In this document: positions 36,201-48,857 of the stretch, piece after piece
How the letters are laid out: each line of letters begins with the position of its first letter
Position numbering within the stretch: position 1 is the first letter of the stretch
Source of the DNA: Vitrella brassicaformis
Taxonomy: Eukaryota > Sar > Vitrellaceae
Direction: 5' to 3'
Assembly: GCA_001179505.1 (NCBI GenBank)
Contig: CDMY01000666.1
Location: 1-64,000 of the forward strand
Length of the DNA: 64,000 nt
Notes under the pieces: model-generated
What the model saw: the letters and a program-made list of their open reading frames with translations, nothing else
What the model was told of the DNA's origin: nothing
Database searches by the model: none
Position numbers and translations under genes: made by a program

Positions 36201-39200
36201 CGATTCTGACCACGTATCACGAGATCCGTGCTCTGCCCAACACCATCCTCGTTGCCGGCGGCGGCATCGGCGACGGCCTCTCTGCGTGGAAGTACCTGAG
36301 CGGCCAGTGGTCTCTCCCCTACAACCGCCCCCCGATGCCCTTCGACGCCATCCTCATGGGCTCGCGCGTCATGGCCTGCGAGGAGTCGTGGACGGCAGAC
36401 GAGGTCAAGGAGATGATTGCCAAGGTCGAGGGGCTGCCTCTGGATAGGGAGAAGGAGTGGGAGCAGAGCTATGGGACGAAGGGGTGTGGCGGGGTGCTGA
36501 CGGTGACAAGCGAGCTGGGCGAGCCCATCCATCTGGTCTGCAACCGGGCGGCAAAGCTCTGGCGGGAGCTGGACGATCAGTACTTCAACAAGTGAGTTGG
36601 AGAGATGGGGGAAGGAGACAGCCACGGAAACAACAAACTATCGTCCCCATGCTTGTGTGTGCCTATGTGTTTGGCAGGTTGCCCGATGACCAGCTCACCG
36701 CGGCTCTCGATCGCGATTGGCTCAAGATCGCCCAGCGATTCAACGACGACTACCAAAAGGTCCGTGTGTGCAGATAGAGACACACCAAAACACTACCAGA
36801 CCACGTCTCCACAATCTTTTTCTTTGCCCCCTCTCTGGCTTGCAGCTGTATTTTTGTGAGAAGAAGGACGGCACCATCGTGCGCAGCCTGTCCCACATGA
36901 CCTACGAAGAGGTCGCCCTCCGTCTGATCAACATCTCACGATCCACCACGCCCTCCCCGCCCAGGTGGCTCACTCCCCACTTCAAGGAACGCCTCGAGAG
37001 GTGGCTGCTGCGCGCGGCCGAGCGGCTGGCGAACAACGAGATTCGGCAGGCCGGCGGGAAGCTGTTCGCCACACATGAGCTCGAGGACGATCCTGAGGGT
37101 GTGGTGCAGAGGCTGGTGGAGAAGGTGCCCGAGATCGCCACCCGATTGGTGTGCGCGGCGGATGAAGACTACTTCATCGAGGTGAGAGGGTGGATGAGAG
37201 GATGGGTGGTCGGATGGGTCAGAGTGGTGATGGTTGTGTGCATGTTTGTGGTTCTTTTTGAACAGATGTGCAGGATTGTGTGGATGAAGCCGCCCAACTT
37301 CATTCCTGTCATCGACCCGTCGCTTAAAACATGGCTCAAGAAGGACAGCCTCAGCTACTCCGAAGACGACATCCGATTCGTCAAAGACAGAGACCCGCAG
37401 AGAGTCATCGTAAGCAACATACAACACCGAACGGACCGAAAGCACCGAATGGACAAAACAAAGAAACACCTACTCCCCGCCACTGTCTGCCTGTCTGTGT
37501 GGGTCAGACGATCCACGGCCCGATAGCCGCCGGGTACACGCACAAGGCCAACGAGCCCATCTCAGACATCCTCACCAACATCCACAAGGACCTCATCGAG
37601 CAGGCCGGCCCCCCCGTGGGCCAGGACGCCCCCCCGCCGGTCGGCGACCCCTCTGGCGAGGGCAACTGGAGCATGACACTGCCGAGCGAGCCTGGCGCAA
37701 TTTCCAAGGTCAAGGCCTCTCACTGGCTGGAGAGGCTTGCAGGGCCGGAGAGGATCTCATGGAAGAGGTGGGAGTAGAGAGCCGAAGGAATGAGCAATGG
37801 TGGAGGCCTGCCTACGTGTGTGTGTCCATGTCTGTGTGTGTCAGGGCGCTGCTCACTGCGCCGCACATCGTGCGCGATAAGCGCTGGGTGGCCAACGACC
37901 TGGCACGGCTGTTCTACCCCCGCGCCTCGCAGACCTTCAAGTGCAGCGACACATCCATCCTCATCTTCGACCCAGACATCACCCGCCTGGGCCTCGACCC
38001 GTCCCTGCCATCACTTGAGGCCACGCTCGTCGCCGGCAAGTCCGCCGATGCGCCCACTGTGCGGGTCGTGCTGCGCCACCCCATCATTTGTTGTGAGAAT
38101 GGGGGCGGGGGAGGGGGGAAGGGCAAAGGCAAGGAAGACCCCCATGCGGAGCTGTGTCTCGAGTACCGCTTCTACGCCGACCGGCCGTGGGCGCCGATCG
38201 TCGAGGAGAGCTACGAGGACCGCTGCCGCAAGATAGCTGCGTTTTACACGGCGGTGTGGATGCCCGAGGGCTGCAGGAAGGGCGAGGAGGTCATCGACTC
38301 GCTGGGTGTGCGGCGGTTCAGACACTCTATCTCGGAGCAGACCCAGGGATACGAAGACCTTGACACGGTGAGGGGGTGGGCGAGGGGCAATATGCGGCTA
38401 AATATGGATGTGTGTATATGTGGTGTGGTGTGTTGCGCAGGCGCCTCTGGAGTATGCCATCGTGCTGGCGTGGGACGCCATCCTGACGTCGCTCATCGGC
38501 GACCGGCCCCTGGGTGACCTCTTCCGACTCGTCCACCTCTCAAATCAATTCAAGCTCCTCGACCTCAACCAAAAGCCATTCAAAGTGAGACCACACCCAC
38601 AGACACACACACACACACACACTCTCTCTCTCTTCTTCTGTTCTGTGATCAGGTGGGCGACAATGTTGACGTGAGTGCGATGCCGACCAGCCTCGCCGAC
38701 CGCGACGAAGGCCGGATCGTCACGGTTCGTGCGCTGGTGTCGCGCAAAGGCCAGTCGCCCCTGGTGCGCATCGACTCATCTTTCCTCTTCCGCGGCCCCC
38801 TTCTTGAGGAGGAGAAAGGCTTCACCGTCATCGAGAGGGATGTCGACGTCTTTGTGGCCGACGACGCCGTCAAGGGCGTCCTTATGAGCAAGGACATGTG
38901 GCACGACCTCAAGGCCACCGACGTGCTGGTGGGGGTGGCGCTGAGCCTTAAGGTCGAGAGCAGGGAGGAGCGAATCGGAAACGGAATGAGCAAATTCGAG
39001 ACTAAAGGTAGGCGAGCGGGACACACAGACCAAAGGGATTGATGCCTCAATGATAACCATGTGTGTGTGTGGGTGTTGTCTGCGACTCTTTCTCAGGCAC
39101 GATAACCCGTTCTGGTGTGCAGATCGGTAGCATCTCCCTGACGACCCCGTCGGCCACCAACTGCCCCGTGCTGGCCTTCCTCGACCGCCACGGCACGCCC

Positions 39201-42200
39201 CATGACAAGATGGCCCCGGCACCGCCATGCACCTACCGCACTCAGCTCGACAGGGCGCACCACAGCGACGTGCCATACGCGTTCGCCTCCAGGGACACAA
39301 ACCCACTCCATGTACGCTGACACCGAGAGACACATGCGAGGTAGTGCCATGTTGGCATGGCATGGTGTGTGGGGTGTGTGTTTCTGCAGGTGAGTCCGTT
39401 TGCGGCGGCTTTGGCCGGTTTGGATCGCCCCATAGTGCACGGTATGCTCAATGCGGCAAGGGCGCGTCAGGCCATCGAGGCGGCCGTGGGCGGGCCTGTG
39501 GTCATGATCAAGGCGGAGTTCGTCGGCATGGTGCACTCGGCTTCAAGACTGAAGACCAGCTGTAAACACACACCCACCCACCCACCCACACACACACACC
39601 CCGGTACACATGTGCGTGACTCGCTCTCTCTGTGTGTGGGTGTGTGCGTCAGGCACGTTGATTGGTACGCGTCACGGGTCTCGTGTGGTGCAGTGGGAGC
39701 TCAAGACAGAGGACCCCCACCGAAGGGGCAACTGGGTGCTGGCCGTCAAGGGGACCGCCGAGGTCGGACAGCCACCCATCACTTACCTCTTCACAGGTAC
39801 ACGACACACCCACTCCCCCTCACAGCACATAACCAGGCACACAGAGGCAACCACGAGTGTTTCCTCTCACAGGTCAGGGATCTGCCGAGGCCAACATGGG
39901 CATGGACCTCTACAACACGAGCCACGCCGCCCAGGCGGTGTGGGACCGTGCGGACGCCTTCTTCAAGCAGAAATACGCCTTCTCCATCATCGACATCGTC
40001 AAGCGCAACCCCAAGGAGCTCTGGGTCTCGTTCCTCGGACAGGGCGGCGACCAGCTGCGGCAGGCATACGCCGCCATCCGCAAGAGCGGCAAGGACGGCA
40101 AGGATGAGGCGCTCTTCCCGGAGGCAGAGGACAGCAGCGCACCTGGCATCAGGTTCTACGCATCCGAGGGGCTGCTCTTCGCCACACAGTTCACGCAGCC
40201 TGGTAAGAGTGCATGGATGTGCACCCCTTATAGCTATATGTGTGCAATGGTCTTGTCTTCTGTCAGCGATTCTCCTGTTCGAGAAGGCATGGTTTGAGGA
40301 CCTCCGTGCCCAGGGTTGCGTGCAGCCGTCAGCTCTCTTCGCCGGGCACTCTTTGGGCGAGTATGCGGCCCTGTGCAGCGTGGCCAACGTCATCCCGATC
40401 GAGACCATCGCCGAGCTGGTCTTCCTCCGAGGGCTCACCATGCAGTCGGTCGTCGACAGGGATCACCTCTCTCGATCCCGCTACGGCATGGTGGCTTTCT
40501 CGCCGTCGCGCGTGGGCAAGTGGGTGACTGACGACATGCTCGAGGCTCTCGTGACCGGCATCGATCAACGCACTGGACGGCTGCTGCAGGTAAATAGTCT
40601 GGGCGGGAGGGTGCTGACGGACGGACGGGGGGATGGAGAGAATTGTGTGTGTGGGTGTCTGTGTATGTGTGACAGGTTGTCAATTACAACCACAAGGGCT
40701 CCCAGTACGTCATCGCGGGCGACCTCACCGCCCTCGAGACCCTACGACTCGCCGCCGACAAACTCGCTAAGGAGCCGGTGAGCAGGCAGACCACCACACA
40801 CACCTACACACACAGACCTTTTTCGTTCCCTGTGTATGTCTGCTTTCCTCAGCCCACCGACCTTCCCAAGGGTCCTGCGTCGTCCTTGCCGCCATCGGTG
40901 GAGGCACTGATCGGCTCGTGCTGGGCGGATGCGCTCGAGACCGAGCAGCGTGCGGCCGAGAGGGAGGGGCCGGGCCCGCTAGGCGGCGAGACGGGCGGCA
41001 TCGGGGGCTTCGTGCCGCTGCAGCGAGGCACAGCCACCATCCCACTCAAGGGCATCGACATCCCTTTCCATTCACGGTGAGGGGCAGATGGAAGGACGGT
41101 GGGATGGCTCGGTGATTGTGTGTGCGGCTTCTTGATTCAGGTTGCTGCGCAAGGGCGTGGGGACTTTCAGGCGGCTGCTGGAGCACGGTCTCGCCGCCGT
41201 GGAATTCCCTCCCAGCGTCTTTGTGGGCAAGTATTTCCCCAATCTGGTGGGCCGTCCGTTCTCCCTCACCGAAGGCTTCATCGAGGCGGCGCTCAAGGCC
41301 ACTGAGGGCCAGTCCAACTCACTCAAAGACCTGCTGGACAAATTCGACGAGTGGAAGGAGGACGAGCGGGCCATGACCAAGAAGCTGCTCATCTGCCTGC
41401 TCTCGTGGCAGTTCGCATCACCTGTGTAAGCAGCAACCGATAAATGGATGACCAACATATATGTGCGCATTCTCGGCTCTCCTATGCTGCTTGCCTGCAG
41501 TCAGTGGATCAAGACCATGTCCGGCGTAGGCGAGCACTCGCCCAGCGGCCCTCTGCAGATCATCGAAATAGGCCCCGCCCCGGTGCTGGTGCGGCTGGCC
41601 CGTCCCCTGCAGCAGGCCAACCCCCTGGCGACTACCTTGTGGATCACCAAGGACCGCGACACCATCTACTGCCACGACACGTCCATCGACGAGGACGAGA
41701 TCATCGATGACGGCGGGCCGAGCCCCAGCGAGGCGGCACAACTGTCGGCCATCGACACCACCGTCGGTGGCGGGAGCGAGAGTGAGAGGATGGAGAGCCC
41801 GCAGAGGGGCGAAGGCTCGCCTGTGGCCAGTGCTCCACAGGTGGGCATCATGCCTGTCGGGGAGGTGGTTGACGTGCCCATGGACGCGCTGCACGCGTTG
41901 CGGTCCCTCCTGGCCACAAGGCTGCATCTGACGCTCGATGAGGTGCCTCCCACTGCCACCATCCGTGCCCTCTGTGGCGGCAAGTCGGCTCTGCAGAACG
42001 AGGTGGTCGGCGACCTCTCCACCGAGTTCGGCAGCGAGCCCGAGGGCGCCTCCGACAAGTCTCTCGAGACGCTGGCGCGAGACCTGGGTGCGGGCTACAC
42101 CCAGCCGGGCAAGATACTTACCAACCTGACCTCCCGCATGCTCACCAAGATCATGCCGGCGCCGCTCTCGACCGTGTCCAAGGCCAGGGCCTGTCTGGCG

Positions 42201-45200
42201 GGAATGGGTCTGGGCGAGAACTTCCAGAATGGGGTGCTGGTGCACGCCGTGGCTCACGAGCCAAGCAGCAAGTTTGGCGGGGAGGGCGAGGGCCGGTCGT
42301 GGCTGCGGAGCATGGCTGAGAAGTATGCAGACCTTAGGGGAGTTGCTATGCCTGCGGGCGGAGCCGCCATGGGGGCTGGGACCGGCGCTGGTAAGTGGGT
42401 GGGTGGGAGAGTCCGCACGCACACACCCGAACACCGAAAGGACAAATTCACCCACGCGCACTGGTGTTTCTCGTGTCGTGTTAGGGTCTGCGAGTGTGGC
42501 CGTGATTGATGCCGCGGCGCTCGACGACCTCAAGTCGGCCCTGCGCAGGTCCATCGACGCCCTGCGGCAGTACACCGACCCGTCGCCATCCTTCGAGGAG
42601 GAGCAGCTGATCACCAGCGCACTCACCGACCTGGAGAGGCTGGAGCAGGGAGTCGCGCCATCGTACGTCTTCGACGAGCACGGCCCGAGGTACCTGAGCA
42701 TGATCAAACCCATGTTCAAGCCACCGAAGGTGAGCCAGAGAGGAAGGGATGTGTCCAATGTTGTCTGGAATTGGTATGTGTGGTGTTTGTCAGGTCCGCA
42801 CATACGACTCCTCATGGGCGTGGGTTCGTGTGGACGCCATGACGGCCATCCACTGCCCCAAGCTGCTCTCGCCCCAGGACCCAGACCTCACCCTGCTCAC
42901 CCAGAAGGTGGCCAACACCTCCTCCCCCTCCCTGTGCACCCTCCTCGAGACGCAGGCCGCACTCCTGGCGCAGACAGACAAGGCAGACAAGGGCAAGGCT
43001 GAGAGGGCCCGCATTCTGGCCCAGGCTGCCATTAAGGGGCTGAACCGGCCGCCGGTGTGGCTGGAGACGCGCGAGCCTCGTGTGCCGGCCATCGAGATAA
43101 CGGACGACGGGACGGTGTCGCTGGCCAAGAACCCGAGGAAGAGGCACGACAAGCATGAGGGCTTCTCGGGATTCGCTCTTGAGATGTTCAACAAGTGAGT
43201 GAGCAAATGGGCGGGGGGATGGGTGAGAGAGACATCGGACGGTCATTCTGCTGATGTGGATGGATGGATGGATGGATGTAGGTCGACAGAAGAGACTAGA
43301 AACCGCTGCTTCGGCCTCAACCGCGCCCTGCCCGGGCAGCGGCTGCCTGAGAACCACCAGCTGGACGCCATATTCTCTGAGGCCATGACCACAACGGCCG
43401 ACGACGGGCTGTCTTTCTACGGCAAGGTGGCGCTTGTGACGGGTGCTGCCGTGGGCAACATCGCCTTTGAGGTCATCAGAGGGCTGCTGATGGGCGGCGC
43501 CAGGGTCATCGTGTGCACCGCATTCCCTGAGGAGGGATCCATCTGCTCGTACGAAGTCTTCAAGGACCTTTATCAGGTCAGTGGGTGTCTGTCTGATGGC
43601 TGGGGAATTTGTCCACGTCCACACACGTGTGTGTGTGTGTGTGTGTGTGTCTGGGTCAGTCGTGTGGAAGCAACGGCAGCAGCTGTGTGGTGGTGCCGAT
43701 GAACGGGATGTCGGCCATCGACTGCAGTCGCGTCATCGACCACGTCTTCGACGCCGTCCTGCCAAGCCTCCAACCCCTCCCTGTAAGAACCCACAGCACC
43801 AAAACACTGACGCCGATGCATGCGTGTGTGACCTCTCCCTCTCCCTGTCCCTCCCTCTCCTGTGCCTGTCTTCACTGGTCAGCTGAATCACGCTTCCTCG
43901 GCTCCGTCCATCCCCCACCTCGACCTGTTTGTGCCCTTCGCGGCCATCCCCGAGACGGGCCGGACCATCCAGATGATCGACGACCGGTCCGAGGCGGCCC
44001 ACCGCCTGATGCTCACCAACGTCCACCGCTGCATCGGCCGCATCATGGAGAAAAACCCCAGGGGCGTGCCGCCCTGCCATGTCATCTTGCCACTCAGGTG
44101 AGCTGCTTGGAACTATGGTGTGGATGGATATGTATCTGCTGTTGGGGTGTGTGCTGTCTGTCTGTCAGTCCCAACAAGGGTCTGTTTGGTGGGGATGGTC
44201 TGTATGGCGAGAGCAAGATCGGCCTCGAGACCCTGTTTGCAAAGTGGAAGAGGTGAGGGTCGACGAACGAACACGGCACGGCGGCGCACACCTGCACCTA
44301 CCTACCATCTTTCCCTTGTGTGTCCGTGTGTGTGTGTGTGTGTGCAGTGAGGGCTGGCAGGATCGCGTGTCGATAGTGGGTGCGGAGATGGGATGGGTCC
44401 GCGGCACGGGCGTCATGTCCCACAACGACATGGTCGCACCCGACATCGAAAAAGACATTGGCATGAGGGTCAGTCACCCGCCCCCTCTCCCCCTTGCCAT
44501 GGACACTCCTGTGACGCGCTGCTGTCTTGTCTGTCTGCGTATATATGTGCAGACGTTTGCCCAGATGGAGATGGGTTTCACTCTGCTGGTTTTGTGCCAT
44601 CCCCGGCTCGTCGAGGCCGCCCGCACCCACCCCCTGCGGGCCGACCTCACCGGCGGCTTCAGGATGGGCGCCAAAGGCATTCCCGTACGAACAAACCACA
44701 AAAAAAAGTCACGCCACTGCCTCCCTATGTGTGTGTTGTCGCTGTCTTTATGTGTGCGTGTGTGTGCAGGCCGCGGCGATCCGTGCGCGCATCATGAAGG
44801 ACGCGGGCATCCGCAAGGCCATCCACCAGGACGCCATCAAGGACAGGGAGGTCACTGCACAGGAGAGCGGCAAGGAGGCAGCCATGGTGGCGGTCGACGG
44901 CCGCCAGGCAGACATCCGTGTGGACTTCCCCGAGCTGCCCACCAAGCGGCGCCTGCAGAGCCTCCCCGACCTCACCGGCATGCTTGACCTGAAATCACAG
45001 GCACGTGAAGAGCGGACGAGACGAGCACACATGCGGTGCGGTCATCTGTCTGTCTGTCTGTCTGTCTGTGTGCTGGGTTTGTGTTGTGTTGTGTGTCATC
45101 AGGTGGTGATAGTAGGTTTCGGCGAGGTGGGCCCGTGGGGATCGTCCCGGACGCGCTGGGAGATGGAGGCCTTTGGGAAGCTGACCATCGAGGGGGCGCT

Positions 45201-48200
45201 GGAACTCGCCAGATGGATGAATCTCATCAAGTACCACACCGGTCAGCCACACCAGCAACCATACCCACACCACACCACACCACACCACACACCGTTTCTC
45301 TGTGTGTGCAGGGCCTCTGGCGACTTTATCCAATCGGCCCTACACAGGGTGGATTGACTCGTCGACGAGCCAGCCCGTTAGCGAGAAGGACATCCTCCCC
45401 ACCTACCACTCCCAGCTGCTGCAGCACTGCGGCCTCCGCCCTATCGACCCGGTGTGGTTCAGAGGCACCTACGTCCCCACCGAGAAGATGTTCATCAGCG
45501 AGCGGGCGCTCGAGGGAGAGATGGAGCCGTTTGAGGTGACCAGCAGGGAGGAGGCCGAGTGGTTCAGCAAGTACCATGGCCACAGAGTGGATGTGGTGGA
45601 CATGCCCGATGGCAGCGTGCGGGTGAAGCTCAAGGAGGGGGCCAAGATCTATGTGCCAAAGGCGATGCCCTTCTCGCGAAGGGTGCGGGGGCACACATCG
45701 CCACTGAGCACATACACGCGCCACACACGTGCCTCTTTCCTTCTCTGTGTGTCTCTCAGGTTGGTGGTCAGCTGCCCAATGGGTTCGACCCGGTGTCCTT
45801 CGGCTTCCCCAAGGACCTCAGCACCCGTGTCGACCGCGTCACACAGTGGGCGTGCGTCGCATTCGCAGAGGCGCTCACAAGCGCCGGTCTGCTGGATCCG
45901 TATGAGTTGTACGAGCACGTTGGCATCAGTGAGGTGGGCACATCCCTGGGCAGCGGCATGGGCGGCCAGGCGTCCCTCAGGGACATCTTCAGGGAGCGAT
46001 GGCTTGAAAACGACGTACGCCCCTCATCCTCTGACCCTTCGAAGACGCCCACCACAACCCCCCTCTCCTCATGTCTGTTGTCCTGTCGGCAGGTGAACGG
46101 CGATGCTCTCCAGGAGACCTTTGTCAACACCCCAGCGGCGTGGCTCAACATGCTGCTCGTCAGCTCTGCCGGCCCCGTCAAGCCATGTGCTGCCGCGTGC
46201 GCCACGGCGGGCCTGTCTGTGGAGCTAGGCGTGGAGACCATCCGCAGCGGCAAGGCGCAGGTCATGATCACGGGAGGCACTGAGGACTTCACCGAGGAGG
46301 GATCCTTCGAGTAAGCCCCACTCTGGGGAACGAACACCATACACCTGATCTTGCTGCATCATTTCTGTGTGTGTGTCTTGGCTTGGGACAGGTTTGCGAG
46401 CATGAAGGCGACGAATGACTCGACGCTGGAGGTTACTGCCGGCAGGCGGCCGTCAGAGGCGTCGCGGCCGTTCACTTCGACCCGCGGCGGCTTTGTGGAG
46501 TCCTGCGGCGCCGCCATACACATCATCACCACCGCCGAACTCGCAATCAAAATGGGACTACCCATCTATGGTGAGAGAGACAGACGAGACCTAAACACAT
46601 ACACGCAGAGGACTCTCTTTGTCTCTCTCTGTGCGTGTGGTGACATCAGCGGTTGTTGGTGGTGCTGAGACGGCGACAGACAGGGAGGGTCGGTCGGTGC
46701 CCGCGCCAGGTACCTCCTGCCGTACACGTTGCAGCCATGCGGCCACACGATGTGCCTCGAGTGCCTGCTTCCGGCCGCCGTTGTCGGCCGCAAACAACGG
46801 AGCGTGTGTGGAGCGTGTGTGTGTGTGTGTGTGTATGTGTGCGTTCGTACAGGCCAGGGCATCCTGTGCACCGCCCGGGAGTACCACCCGCCGTCGGGCT
46901 CCCACGTGCCACACCCACTGCTTGAGCTCAACTACCGCAAGGAGGCACTCAAAGACGAAATGCAACAGGCATGCGCCCACTCCCTCACTTAACCACACAC
47001 AGACTCAGAGGCGGTCCAATTCCTCTGCGTGGGTGGGTGTTCAGATCGCCGATTGGCGTGCGAGGAAGGTGTCAGAGGGCACCGCACCCGAAGGCGTCAT
47101 CGACCGCTTGTGTGAGGCCAAGTGTCAGCGCGCGCGGCAGTACTGGGGCAGCGAATTCTGGAAGGGCGAGGAGGCCATCGCGCCGCTGAGGGGCGCCCTG
47201 CACGCCTATGGCCTGACCATCGACGACCTCGACGTCTGTTCGATGCACGGCACGTCCACACAGCTCAATGACAAGAACGAGAGCCAAGTGCTCAACAGAC
47301 AGCTGGAGCACCTCGGACGCAAGAAGGGTGCGTGGGGGCGTGTGCGTGTGTGTGTGGGTGTTGGGTGACGGCCATCTTCACTCTCTCTCTCTCCCTCTCC
47401 CTTTGTCTGTGTGTGTGGTATAGGTCATCCGCTCTTCACGATCTGGCAGAAGTGGCTGACGGGCCACCCCAAGGGCGCGGCGTGTGGATGGATGGTCAAC
47501 GGCCTCATCCAGGCCATGCACACCGGGCTGCTGCCCCCCCAGCGCAACGCAGACAACGTCGACAGCGCCCTGTGCGACCAAGCCTACGACGGCATCCTCT
47601 ACTCCCATCGGCTCATCGACGTCGGGCGGCCGCTCAAGGCCGCCATGGCCCACTCGTTCGGTTTTGGCCAGGCCAACACGGAGATACTCATCATTCACCC
47701 CGGTAGGGGCACACACCACCCACCACACACACACAATTGGCCTGCTTATGTGGTCATGTGGTTGTGCAGACTACCTGTGGGCGTCTGCGGGCACGTCCAA
47801 GTGCACGGCGTACTCGGCCAAGCGGGCAGTCAGGCAGCAGAAGGCCTCGCAGTTCCTTTACGAGACTCTCGCCGACAGACAGAAACTCATTCAAGGTAAC
47901 AGGAGGCCCTACGCCCGCACCCACATCCACGCACAGACACACACACCTTTCTCCCTCCCTCTCTGTGTCTGTCTGTGTGTGGATGTGCAGTCAAGACATC
48001 GCCCCCCTACTCGCCAGATGCGACGATGGAGACCCTCCTCAATCCCTCGGCCAGGGCGAGTGTCCAGCCCCTGACGCATCGGTATGCCATCGACCCCGCC
48101 AAGTCGTCACCCACGCACATCGCCGAAGGGCAGCCGTCGCTCGAGCAGACCATCAAGAAGCTCGCCACAGACGTCTTCAACGCACAGCAGCTCCTCAAAC

Positions 48201-48857
48201 AAGACAGCAGGTACCCTCACCCATCCACCCGGCCCACACACACGATGGCCCTCATTGTGGGCTGTTGCGGTGTCATGTGTGTGTGGTCAGTCTGCATGTC
48301 GACTCGCACAGTGGCGCGCTGGCCACCACGGGCTGCTATGTGGGTGTGGACGTCGAGCCCGTCTCGACCTTCGCCCAGCACTCAGAGCGCAGCGACTTCA
48401 TTACGCGCAACTTCACGGCAAAGGAGAGGGCCGAGGCCTTCGGACAGCCCCAGCAGCAGCAGGGATCAATGACAACCAACAGTGTGCGGGCTGCTGTTCG
48501 TCTGGCGGGTCGGTGGTGCGCCAAGGAGGCCATCGTCAAGGCCATGGGCAACCTCGGAGAAACCAAATCACCCCCTGTGAATGTCACACTCGACCCAAGT
48601 ACACACAAACCCCACACACATCATCAGAATGCGCCCCAAACATCTGTGTGTCTGTCTGTGTTGCAGGTGCGAGTTTGGTGGACATCGAAGTGCTGTCTCT
48701 GAGCAGCGCGTCCCACGGCGTACCGTTGGTGTCGCTCTACGGCCGTGCGGCCGAGGTGGCCAAGACGATGGGCGTCACACACCCCACCAAGCAGATCAGG
48801 GTGTCCATCTCCCACACAGACGAGCAGGCCGTCGCCATGGCCGCCATACACCTCTGA
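33246..48857 (+). CDS. Fused fungal-type fatty acid synthase (beta+alpha), 3,804 aa
   Basis: Single chain performing all steps of cytosolic fatty acid synthesis. I spliced 51 exons by hand; every junction keeps phase, giving 11,415 nt including TGA. Domains in order: acetyltransferase with GHSQGL (Ser about 154); enoyl reductase with [16 protein letters not shown] (about 470-486) and [12 protein letters not shown]; dehydratase with SRDTNPLH (about 1,450); malonyl/palmitoyl transferase with [13 protein letters not shown] (Ser about 1,695); an acidic linker (about 2,030-2,095); acyl carrier protein with [14 protein letters not shown] (Ser about 2,140). Then ketoreductase with [10 protein letters not shown] (about 2,540) and GLYGESK (Tyr about 2,713); ketosynthase with CAAACATAG (Cys about 3,181), [12 protein letters not shown] (His about 3,404) and LTGHPKGAA (His about 3,445); and phosphopantetheinyl transferase with GVDVEP (about 3,659) and RWCAKEA. 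Order and motifs match yeast FAS1 followed by FAS2 (together about 3,940 aa). All catalytic residues I know for the family are present. The C-terminal PPT argues for the fungal rather than the actinobacterial FAS-I form. It should load its own carrier domain. Confidence 0.96.
41501..42390 (+). other. Exon 29: seam joining the beta-like and alpha-like halves
   Basis: This 890-nt exon runs from the end of the malonyl/palmitoyl transferase ([20 protein letters not shown]), through an acidic Ser-rich linker (41680-41860; [20 protein letters not shown]), into the acyl carrier domain. No intron, stop or promoter-like gap lies at the seam. The fusion is therefore part of the gene, not an annotation join. 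Confidence 0.9.
45001..45102 (+). other. Candidate GC-AG intron in the synthase (102 nt)
   Basis: The exon ends CTG-AAA-TCA-CAG followed by GCACGT, and resumes after GTCATCAG with GTG-GTG-ATA. The join ([19 protein letters not shown]) matches the KR-KS junction of fungal FAS. The nearby GTGAAG donor would break the frame. Confidence 0.75.
46710..46852 (+). other. Synthase intron containing a RING-finger-like reading
   Basis: Intron 44 runs from GTACCT to TTCGTACAG and, at 143 nt, is longer than most of its neighbours. In the +2 frame relative to the gene it reads [19 protein letters not shown], then SVCGAC, matching the C-G-H-x2-C-x2-C ... C-x2-C half of a RING finger. The exon join across it ([16 protein letters not shown]) matches fungal ketosynthases, so it is an intron for the synthase. 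Confidence 0.5.
46969..47044 (+). other. Candidate GC-AG intron in the synthase (76 nt)
   Basis: The exon ends GAA-ATG-CAA-CAG followed by GCATGC, and resumes after GGTGTTCAG with ATC-GCC-GAT-TGG. Frame and length fit the surrounding ketosynthase sequence; no GT donor nearby does. Confidence 0.75.

Noticed and set aside
39541..39660. Frameshift in the synthase dehydratase (GFKTEDQL in another frame)
   Set aside because: Splicing 39390-39561 to 39653-39796 joins phase 1 to phase 1 and gives [18 protein letters not shown] with no shift.
41418..42815. 465-codon minus-strand frame within the synthase
   Set aside because: A shadow of GC-rich coding exons; the plus strand encodes conserved ACP and MPT motifs over the same bases.
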